Assembly (NCBI GenBank): GCA_021186555.1
Contig: JAJKFL010000014.1
Span: forward strand, 33,104,033-33,168,032
From: Reticulitermes speratus
Taxonomy: Eukaryota; Arthropoda; Insecta; Blattodea; Rhinotermitidae
Length of the DNA stretch: 64,000 nt
Direction of reading: 5' to 3'
The translations under genes and the position numbers were made by a program. Under the pieces are notes generated by a model. That model did not search any database. It was given only the letters and a program-made list of their open reading frames with translations, and was not told the DNA's origin. The first letter of the stretch is position 1. Each line of letters begins with the position of its first letter. Shown piece by piece: positions 55,226-64,000 of the stretch.

Positions 55226-57295
55226 AAAGGAACTGGTATTTCGAAGTACGAGTCAAATCTGCCGCGATATTTTTCCGTCTCTGTAACTTTGATCCAGAGC
55301 GATTCACTATTCTATCTGTAGTTATTATATTCCAAAAGAAGGAAGTTTCTGGAGATGAGATGGCTGTGAAAGTTGTGAACAAACCAATCATATAGATCGA
55401 AAATATCAGAGAACTTTACCCATTTTTTCCCCTAATATTAGCAATGCCGTGCCCTAGTGTTCCTTGTGTATTCCATTGAAGTAAACTTTGCTTTCACTTT
55501 CTCTCTCATTAACTTCTTTCATTTCATGCAAGGTGCCATTCCATAGTCAGAGACAATGACTGTCGAATAATGTTCAGTTGATCTCAGCCTGACAAGTTTA
55601 TTGTGAAGGACAGTGAGAAGGTTTGTTATTTTCTGGATAATATACTTCTAAATGAATTCTTTTGGTTGCTTTTTCCTTCACCGTTCAGGTTACTTGAACA
55701 TATTATGTTACAGAACTATCAAGTTAAATATCACCTGTATATCAGTCGACGATTTAAAGATGAATTAATAAGACCGGACATTATATATGTGGTGTATTGC
55801 AGGCAACAATAACTGTAATAACATAGTACTGCATTGTAATAAACTCTGCTTAATATAAGAAAAGTGCCCTTATTTTTTAAATGGGTAATTACTCGTTACT
55901 AAGTTTTTTGATTAGTAACAAATGTATCAAGTGTCCTTTAACATGGTTTGATCACTGATTATACGTAATAGACATTCATATTTTTATCAGCGTGTTAATA
56001 AATCTCCCAGAGGACGGTCGGTCGCGAGATGTTGTAAACAAGGAACATATATAGCTTAATTTTTACTACGATTGTTAACATAGTGTGTCGTTGTTTTGGA
56101 ATTTTTATGCGTCATTAAACATCACGTTAGTGCAACGGAAATGCAAATGTAATGTTTTAAGGCTGGTATCCTTACATATATAACGTTGTTCACCTAATAA
56201 AATGTTGCAAAAAAAACTTACATGTTTCAAAGATCTGTATGGAGTGTAATGTCATATATATTTTTAAATACAAAACTTAGCTTCGCTATACTTGTCTGTC
56301 CACATTTAAGGGCTCGAGAAACTCTAAACGGAGCTTTATAAAATTGTATGTTGCGGAGATTTAGTAACATTTTTGGCACGTTATTCGCACTTTGCTTACG
56401 ATCAGACAAGGACAACGGACACTGTTTTAAGATCTACACACTTTTTTTGCACACATCTCGAGCGTGACTCGCTACATGTTCACCGGAGCGAAAAATGTTT
56501 CGGCCAGTAGAAAAAACTGAAACACGTTTTGGGTTCAGCATTATTTTTGCTTAAGTCTTGGCTTTTTAGACATAATTCAACAAAACTGTGGACACGCTCC
56601 AGGATTATTAAGTTATTCCTATATTTAATAACCTGTTAATACTACGATCTCAGTTAGAATTCACATGTAAATTTTGCATGACATTGCAAAGACACTGGAC
56701 AAAACTGAACTTGCTCTACAATTTTTAGTGTAAATACTGTTGCCTTGCGGCACAAGATACCGTGTACTTTGGTACGTAGGTCTACATTTCGAAGGAAACC
56801 ATTGCATTCTTCTTAAGCGTCGACGGCAGCAGATTTCTCCGAAACTTTATCTATATCTACAAAGCTCATGGCTTCACATTCAAAAAGACAAATATTGCCA
56901 TAGTAATTACTGTGAGAATCTGAAATTTCACAACTTTTTTGCAGACCTATAACACGAAATTTTGTCAATATTCTCTTCATATTGTATGGCATGAAACATT
57001 CTAGATGACTGACAGACGGATTATACTTCCACTATGTGCATTAACTTCGTGCAATGTTCGAAACGTTTTGTAACAATCAAACTGTAAATTTCTAGCCAGA
57101 CGTGTAGTGAATGAAATATCCAGGGGCAAAAGAGTGACGAATTTAAAAATATGCTTCTATGATGAGAAGAAAAATGCATAGAAAATTTAATCGGATTGTC
57201 TGAGAGGAGAAATTACTTGGGAGACATATTTGTGTGTGGGGGGAAGGGGTCTTTAGCATAGAAATTAACACTCAAGACGCACAGTGACAGAATGT
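55226..57295. other. No recognisable feature
   Basis: AT-rich region. ORFs up to 73 codons have no domains. Confidence 0.4.
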
Positions 57296-57405
57296 AGTCT
57301 GCTATCGTCTGGCTCAGGATAAGGACCACTGGTAGCCTCTTGTGGACATGGCACAGCCATCGAGTTTCAGACAAGACACATTTCTTAACCAGCCAAACAA
57401 CAATT
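57296..57405 (+). pseudogene. RTE-like LINE, 3' terminal fragment
   Basis: CTGGCTCAGGATAAGGACCACTGG translates to LAQDKDHW, matching the LAQDRDRW end. LVDMAQPSSF corresponds to the ALVNxAMNLRV terminus, with NQP-type residues following. Confidence 0.6.
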
Positions 57406-57944
57406 ATATTCTGCATGGTATCTATTAGCGTGAAGCTTGTGTATGGTTTAAACTTTATATGTCGTAACCAACATGTATCTTTCTCAGCAATTTTAACAAC
57501 CTGTAATTTAACAGTAAGCTAGTAAGCAGCTGTATTTTTATACACCCGTTCTCAACTTCTTCGATTCCTTTCAAGTTCGTGAACTTTTTGCGGGTTTTTT
57601 GCGTCTTCATTCAGAGGCCATTAGGCATACTTTTTTCAATAGACTGTATTGACCCTGGACTTATATCTAATGAGAACTGCCATTAAGGTCAATAAACTTG
57701 CTTAAGTTCAAGGACTTAATGTAACAATAATGAGTTATTTATGTGTTAAAAGATTTAAGTTCAAGGAAAATCAACCATTCGACTGTATGTTAGATTACAG
57801 GGCTGCCAGGTAATGCGGAACGCACCAACACAACTCAGACTAATGACACTTAATGTACAGTTTTTTTATTTTTTATAACCGGTAACTGGCCATAGCAAAC
57901 ATTTCCTTCCAGTTAAACTAAAGCATCCCATGAAACCTCAGTCC
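57406..57944. other. No recognisable feature
   Basis: AT-rich spacer. Confidence 0.4.
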
Positions 57945-58100
57945 GTACAGCGACTTGGTATTCCCACCACCAACGCCGGGGTTCGATTCCAGGGCAGTTA
58001 ATGTGGAATGTGTGGCGGAAAATTTTTTCATTGCGACGGGTTTTACTCCGAGTACTTCCGTTTTTTCTTGTCAGTATCATTCCTACAGTACTTCAGATTC
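57945..58100 (+). repeat. Glu-type SINE, degraded
   Basis: CCGGGGTTCGATTCCAGGGCAG (B box), then TGGAATGTGTGGCGG and CTCCGAGTACTTCCGTTTTTTCTTGTCAGTATCATTCC match the reference body. Confidence 0.7.
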
Positions 58101-59904
58101 TTTAATCGTCCGAAGAATTGACAATGGGCCTGTTAGAGTTTTCAGGTCGACGACACAGATTTCACATGCTCGACGTCCGAGGAATTGGGGTTCGACTTTT
58201 CCTAGCTCTCAGCGGAAAATTTATATATGCTCACGGCTTTCGTGTTTTGCTCACTGAAATTCTAAGCCAAACCATAGGCCAAATATTCATGCAGAAAATG
58301 GGGTCACGTGGCTTCACCCGCAGCGAATAAAGTTCAAAAAAGCTGATTTATCCGTGAAAACGACAGGGAGTGACTGTTCTCTGAGCCAAGAAGAATTGAT
58401 TGATATCGAAATATGAGACGATTTGTGGATAACTTCTTTGCGTTGGCGTGATTTCCCAGCTTGCAAACACTACTGTCGTTTAGTTCGCGAGCGACACTCT
58501 TGCATGCTTAATTTTTAGCGCGGCGGGAAAGAAGGGTGTTCAGCTTACAAAATTGTATTTTCGAACAGTGAACTACAAACACTCTTAATAGGACTTGAAG
58601 TGCCGTGAGAAATTAACTAAAACCAACACAAGAGCATCACAATACCACGTTAACGTTAAGAGCTACAATTCTGTCAATAACCCGAAATTAACTTGACTTT
58701 GGCGCGTTTTATTGTTATACCTTGTCATCGAATACCAACAGTGGGGAAAAACACCGGCGTTTACGAACTATCCAGCATGTTACATGGGATGAGTTTTATT
58801 TGACCCAGGCCGTCTAATTAAAAAACTCCTGACTGTATTCCGCCCTCCATCATACACTAGAAGCAGAGGGACAGGAGCTCGACCCCAGTCGGAGCAAACT
58901 TCACTATCGAGGGGGCGGCGGTGTGGCGACTGTGAGTGCGGACGGGTTGGTAATCCTACGTTTTGTTGTCTCCTTCGTCAGTAATGGTATATGAATTGTA
59001 CAGTATGGTCATTCTCCGTTCGTTCCAAATGACTTCTTCAATTTTGCTGGTTCTTGTGTGTCTCGTCAACTACATTTGTAACTTACATCTTGCATATTTT
59101 GTCAGATTTTCTTCTGTAGTCTAAAGAAGTGAAGCCAACTTTTAGTCTTCAAAGACGCATTTTTTTTACACGTACTACTAATGTCTGGGATTTATTTTTG
59201 TTTAGAATTCAAATTTTACTGTCATATTGATTGCTGCTCTTGATGTGGTGTTAAGTAGGCAAAATTTGTCTTACGCATTGAATCATGTGTTCCAGAGTAT
59301 CTTTTACGTACACAGTTTAGAATATAGTTACGTCCTGCAATAGATCATAATCCTATACTGTATATTGTAACCACCGGGAAACTAATTTCGTTTTTTTTTA
59401 ACTCTCAAAATATAGTTACATATTCTTTTTCCTCTGATTGAAGAAATATCGTATTCTGGATACCAAAAAGAAAGGCTAGATCTGCTATGGGATAAGCAAG
59501 CTCTAAATTACGTTCTTCCTAAAGGCAAGGGAATTCGTACAGAAAAATTAACTCATTTATAATTTACGAAGGCGAAGCCTTGTTAGCTTTAGTTTCTTTC
59601 CACTCTCCGTTTTTTCCTTCCTCTTATTTGCGAAAGGGAAACAAACAACTGTAATACACATACATTCAGGTAAAACACTTGTTCTTGCAACTGTATGGAA
59701 AGAGAATCAAAAATCCTGTTTCATTAATCATACAGCTGGCACAACGGCCTGGTAACGCTGACATAGTTAGGACAAGATATAAATTGTACTTTAATGAAGT
59801 TCAATTATTTTCCCTGCATGCTTCTTCGTAATTTTAGCAAGTGTTTAATTTGTTTCGGTGTTCATTTATGTCAGATATAAATATATCCACTGTTGCGAAA
59901 TTAA
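58101..59904. other. Unassigned
   Basis: Two ORFs (57955-58257, 58118-58330) overlap the SINE and have no domain. 58880-58900 has CTCGACCCCAGTCGG, a lone B-box-like string. Confidence 0.35.
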
Positions 59905-60002
59905 AATTATGGTCTGTTGGGTTATGACGCCGTGTAGTCTCGTAGGTGACTAAAACGTGTCTGAAGAACCTATTTCTTTCATCTTCACGGTTGATGAAGT
60001 GA
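59905..60002 (-). mobile_element. Foldback (MITE) arm
   Basis: GTCTGTTGGGTTATGACGCCGTGTAGTCTCGTAGG, then AAACGTGTCTGAAGAACCTATTTCTTTCATCTTCACGG. Outer to inner arm in standard order. Confidence 0.6.
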
Positions 60003-60524
60003 AAACAGTCTACACCTACAAACCAGGGCCACCCAGAGCGGGTTTGGGCTCTGGTGGGGAAAAAAATTCGCCTCCCCCCACCCCGGCAAGATCGGATCGG
60101 CTAACAATCTTTACACTAAATCGGAAAGACTGACTCTCAGTTGCACAGAGACTTGGGCTTGGTCTTAAAGGGTTAATTTGTACAATTGACAAATAATGAT
60201 ACTACTGATAACGACAAAAATATATGCAACCTATTTTGGGCACCGGGCCCTCTTCCTGTCCGCCGGGCCCCGGTAATTTGTACCGGCTTCTCTTCCCTCT
60301 CGTCGGTACTGTACAGAACTTCACACACATTGTGCTTTTCATACAAGATAATGTGGCACAATGTCGAGGTCAGTAGGTGACACGCATGCTAAGTTTTCAG
60401 GGCCATTTAGTTTGAAATTCCGATCGGCAGACAGATTATTCTAATGTCTATGCAGCCTCAATTTCGAGACAGAGACACAAACTTAGCCACCACACTATCC
60501 GTAATATCATTATCATTTGGTTTT
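60003..60524. other. No recognisable feature
   Basis: Contains a CCCCACCCCGG tract and a CCGGGCC-rich stretch at 60240-60275. No supported ORF. Confidence 0.35.
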
Positions 60525-60720
60525 TCTTCTGTTTCAAGGAATAGGCCTTTCCACCTCTTCCGTGTTCGGTTGAACTAATACTTCCACCTCTTTCTTCTTG
60601 CTGTACCTCTGCGCTTTTCCGGTCTTTGAGTTTACAATTTGTCATTCACCAATCATCCTGCCCTTTGACGCTATGAAATGCAAGATAGTGGCAAAGCCGT
60701 CATAGAAATAAATAAATGAA
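60525..60720 (+). repeat. Dispersed repeat E, degraded, with ATAAAT tail
   Basis: CTTTCCACCTCTTCC, CTGCGCTTTTCC and CACCAATCATCCTGCCC are weak repeat E-like blocks. GATAGTGGCAAAGCCGTCATAGAAATAAATAAATG is a simple tail. Confidence 0.35.
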
Positions 60721-61239
60721 TATAAAAATATGTGTATAAAATATTTTAAGTTCTATACTTGATCTGCGCACAGAGATTTTCGCCCTGTGATATAAGGTCT
60801 TTTCACCCGTTTCTCTCATATTACGGTGTTGGACTCAAGGCCCTACGTAATTATTCTGACGCAATATCATGTAAATTTCTCTTCATGAATAATAACTAAC
60901 ATATATCCAAGTTTCTACCTCAGGTATGTAACACTACTTACGTACACATATACAGTATAGTTTATGACGTAAATGTTTTCTAATCCAAACTCCGTAATAT
61001 GGTCTTGGATGAATCCTTAGTCTTATATGCTAGGATGAACTGTAGCTTGAAGTTCTTAATAGTGAAACATTTTGGAATAAGTGAATAAATATTTGTCACA
61101 ACTGTGGGTCATTTATCTGACATATATGTAGGACACTCTCAAACGTCTCGATTTGTCGTGAAAGTATGAATTTGTGATATCAGGTTCTGGCTACTTAAAG
61201 CTAAAAGCAAGATTCTTTCTGTGCAAGCCTAGAAGGAAG

Positions 61240-61425
61240 AATAGGGGAATGGAGGTTAGCTCCACTCATTCTTAACCTGAGCATTAGGTGGAGGTGAGTG
61301 GTCAGTCTCATACCACGGCCGCTTTACTCCAGACTAAATAGTCTCCGGTACCTACCGAATGGGAGATTGGGTGGGCCCCGCAGTTGGTCCTGACGTTTTT
61401 GATAAGAGGAAACTCTCCTGCCACT
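61240..61425 (-). repeat. B-type SINE, 3' part
   Basis: Minus strand AAGAATGAGTGGAGCTAACCTCCATTCC (about 61292-61255) is the hairpin module. Upstream, CTATTTAGTCTGGAGTAAAGCGGCC and CTCCCATTCGGTAGGTACCGG correspond to the body. Confidence 0.55.
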
Positions 61426-61644
61426 GGAACCACGGTTCCTCGGTCGTCCAGCCCGTAGTCTACACTACAGCGACGGCACTATAATCAGTAGCGACTATTA
61501 GATGGAGATAGTCTCCTTCGGGACGGACAGAGAATAATTTGTGAGTCCTGTCAGTTCAGCGAAACTTCTGTGTAACAAAAGAGTAAGCGTGCAGAAGTTG
61601 AGATTTTCACGGGCGTAGCTGTGAAGGATGCTGTCTTGTTGAAT

Positions 61645-61808
61645 GTGACGACGTGAAGTGTGGTGACACAAATTGACAGACGTTTGGGAAGAACCTGCTG
61701 GACCCATTTTCAGGGTTATCTTCAATCCTGAAGAAGGAAGCAGCAGGCTCATCCAAACCGTCGTTAAAGTTCTACCTTCTACACGACGTCACAGACCAGA
61801 CGACTGTA
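61645..61808. mobile_element. Foldback (MITE), both arms
   Basis: Left arm ACGACGTGAAGTGTGGTGACAC...ACGTTTGGGAAGAACCTGCTGGACCC (61648-61707). Right arm CCTGAAGAAGGAAGCAGCAGGCTCATCCAAACCGTCG, then CTACCTTCTACACGACGTCACAG (61729-61797). The loop holds TTTTCAGGGTTATCTTCAAT. The GAAAC core is CAAAC on both arms. No coding. Confidence 0.75.
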
Positions 61809-62819
61809 AATTTAACTTTGCAAACCGTTCACCGTAATATTGTGGTAAGAATCAAGTTGCGAGTTTACTTCTCCAATGAATAACTGTAGTATAATATAAG
61901 GCAGCTTTACCCGATGTTAATGTCGGAATAGCAGAAAGTTATATCCACTGGCCGCACGCTGAGGTCATGTCCCGAGGAAATGTTGAAATATTCAGCAGCC
62001 TTATTCAGCTGCACTATTGTAAAAACACTTGCTGACCCTCGCCTCTGCTTGCCTACTGGAGTCTGTTAAATAAAACCTGTGTTTCTGATACAACTACAAC
62101 AAAAGGAAGGCTTTGTGAATACACAGTAACCTGGTGTTCTTAGTTTATTGAAAGGCACCTTCTCAACTCAGCATCCACTAAGCAGATGATTTAAAGCAAC
62201 GAATTCGAGGAACTTAAGCGATTGTGGTCTCTTTAAAGATATCACGATTCTGCTCTCTGCTCTCGAATACATACCTATATGTAGAGTCTTGTCATTTTTA
62301 GGCACGTTCGCAAAATTGTGAAAACCGGCTGTTAGCTTCGTCATGACTGTCTCTCTCTGTACGTCTGTCTGCCTATCCGCATGGAACAACTCGGCTCCCA
62401 CTGGGCGGAATTTCATGGAATTTGATATTTGAGGATTTTTCTAAAATGTGTTTATGAAGTACAAGTTTCATTAAGATGTGACAAGATTAACGGGTACTTT
62501 GTATGTAAATCTATTTACATTTATGATAGTATCTCGCTGAATTCTTCTTAGAATGAGGAAGGTTTCGGACAAAATTTATAGAGAAAATGAAAACACATTT
62601 TATGTTCAAAACTTTTTTCCGGAAAATCGTGCCGTTTGTCAGATAGGGCCTAATGTGTAAAGGTGTGGTTGAGCTAGACAGGTCACAGATGGCAATGTAA
62701 TGCGGCACATGCGCTTTACATGCTGGCTAATTAAGGCTACAAACGCTCACTCAGAATATGTAATACTATTGCTTTTCCATGGCAAAATGGTTACGCGAAC
62801 GCGCCTCAATATTACGATT
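61809..62819. other. No recognisable feature
   Basis: A CTGTCTCTCTCTGTACGTCTGTCTGCC tract occurs at 62347. No supported ORF. Confidence 0.4.
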
Positions 62820-63090
62820 TACGTACTTTACCTGTCTTGTTAGGTATAGCGACTACTACAGCCCAGACGACCGACAAATTGGAGCTCGATCGAGGGGCGA
62901 ACGAGTTATTTTTTCTACAGCTTTCAGACGGGCTTTGAAACTCAAACAGCTTGAAGGCTCTTTCTTCGGTAATATAGCGGCCAGAACTGAAAGTAACTAC
63001 TCTTCTTTGTCTAGTACTAAGGTTGAGAATGCGTGGAGACCTACCTCCACTTCCCCATTTATTTTCCTGTCCTGATACTTAAGCGGAGGG
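62820..63090 (+). repeat. B-type SINE, degraded
   Basis: GTTGAGAATGCGTGGAGACCTACCTCCACTTCCCC (about 63022-63055) is the hairpin module. The upstream body contains GCCCAGACGACCGAC and GGAGCTCGATCGAGGG, without a clear tRNA-like head. The 98-codon ORF here is not a gene. Confidence 0.6.
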
Positions 63091-63104
63091 AGAACTTTAA
63101 GTTT

Positions 63105-63310
63105 CATCCTAATATTAGGATGGTCAACTGAAGGAGGATCAGAGTGAGATGCTTTTCATCATGGTTGGGATAAATGAGAAAACCTAAAGGGCAAAATCAT
63201 TGGAAGGCCTAGACTTAGGTGGAAAAATTATAGTGAAATTAATTTTCAAGCAATAGGTTTGGTCCAGTGCTGAGCTCTTGTGAACACGGTAATGAACACC
63301 GGGTTTCAAT
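63105..63310 (+). pseudogene. RTE-like LINE, 3' fragment
   Basis: GGAAGGCCTAGACTTAGGTGGAAAAATTATAG, then AGGTTTGGTCCAGTGCTGAGCTCTTGTGAACACGGTAATGAAC match copies at 0.15 and 54.8 kb. It corresponds to GRPRLRWxxNY and WALVNTVMN-type residues with frame breaks. Confidence 0.6.
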
Positions 63311-63899
63311 AAAATACAGGAAATGTTTTGACTAACTCAGCGAATTTTAGCTTCTCTGGATGGATTTTGATCCATTGCATTAGTGACTTAATAGGCATAT
63401 TGCCATCGTCCGCGCCTAGAATGTATCGCGGGTTCTCAAGAAGCTGGACTGTAGTGTTTTGTATCCTGCAGATAATAACAGGCAGGAGCAAGACTTTGTC
63501 CTGTGGGATATGTCGTCATGTGCGATGGTAGATGCGGAGGCAGCAGTTTGCTCTCTGTGTGTGAGTGCACAGTTGCTCGAAGCTGTACTGCTGTGCCTTG
63601 CAGTGCAGCGGTTGAGGACCACGAAACGCTCATCTTCGTAGTGCAAAATGCATACAAGTTCTGTGCAATTCTTATGCCTACAGGAAACTTACAATATCTG
63701 CCTATGTACACACTCAAACAAAAGCCTAGGTCATTACAAGCGTTACGAATACATTTGTTGTGGGTTACTGTACGATGCTGTCAGTAACTCGGTATGTGGC
63801 GGCGAAAAGTAGAATAATTCGGACGTGATTAATTGGACGGGATTTGTAAGGAAGCGTATGTGGGCGAATTGTGATTCTGTTCCTGCATTTTTATGGAGG
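63311..63899. other. No recognisable feature
   Basis: Overlapping 60-94 codon ORFs on both strands between 63306 and 63787 have no recognisable domain. A weak candidate for an exon only if transcript data support it. Confidence 0.35.
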
Positions 63900-64000
63900 G
63901 ATTAAGGAAAACCAAGAGTAACTTTAGTCAGGATGGCCGATGACCCAGCTGAGATTCGAACCAGGTGTCTGAAACGAATGCAGGTTTAGAGCATTAACGC
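63900..64000 (-). repeat. tRNA-headed SINE, cut by window edge
   Basis: The minus strand has CCTGGTTCGAATCTCAGC (B box, about 63964-63947), followed by TGGGTCATCGGCCATCCTGAC. The head continues towards the window end at position 64000. Family not assigned. Confidence 0.5.

Noticed and set aside
1..64000. Bacterial or phage features, CRISPR, operons
   Set aside because: No tightly packed ORFs, no ribosome-binding-site pattern and no direct-repeat/spacer array; the content is typical of an insect nuclear genome.

Overview
This 64 kb window is nuclear DNA from an animal, almost certainly an insect. It is AT-rich, no ORF exceeds 147 codons, and nothing in it reads as an intact gene. It is packed with eroded retroposons, tRNA-derived SINEs, DNA-transposon remnants and microsatellites. 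Two LINE types and the tRNA-Glu-like and tRNA-Leu-like SINEs look to me like repeats common in cockroach and other polyneopteran assemblies. That placement is inference from memory and was not tested. I found no host gene, rRNA gene, free-standing tRNA gene, CRISPR array or operon. The window is best read as intergenic or deep-intronic sequence.

Layout. 0-6 kb: a foldback element cut by the window edge, several 3' ends of RTE-like LINEs, a palindrome-rich CCGGTAT element, and a reverse-transcriptase remnant on the minus strand with a YTDD box. 6-17 kb: several SINEs and an inverted-repeat element of about 650 bp at 12.06-12.72 kb. 17.6-18.7 kb: a broken Tc1/mariner-superfamily transposase in which all three acidic catalytic positions are substituted. 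19-24 kb: SINEs, then two successive CR1/Jockey-like LINE fragments on the minus strand. 25-33 kb: another LINE copy, a dispersed repeat also present at 1.5-2.2 kb, two more SINEs, a 16-bp tandem array and a hAT-like MITE. 33-49 kb: LINE 3' ends, many copies of a foldback (MITE) family, and a hAT MITE with an 8-bp target duplication. 49-53 kb: a 764-bp hAT derivative with an 8-bp target duplication and a transposase C-terminal remnant, an 84-bp tandem duplication, a 36-bp perfect palindrome and two mariner fragments in opposite orientation. 53-64 kb: further LINE 3' ends and SINEs.

Four SINE types recur and are named here for reference: Leu-type (tRNA-Leu-like head), Glu-type (tRNA-Glu-like head), B-type (tRNA-like head, conserved GTGGAG...CTCCAC hairpin near the 3' end, TTTACC-rich tail) and T-type (tRNA-like head, always minus strand here). 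A fifth dispersed repeat, E, has a CAGTCCCTCCAGGCAAAT-like core. The most unusual signal is a repeated CTGA(A/T)GA...GAAAC arrangement around a stem, in the foldback arms and at four other sites. It resembles a hammerhead-ribozyme core, but the match is imperfect and no activity is shown. I did not find a new coding system.
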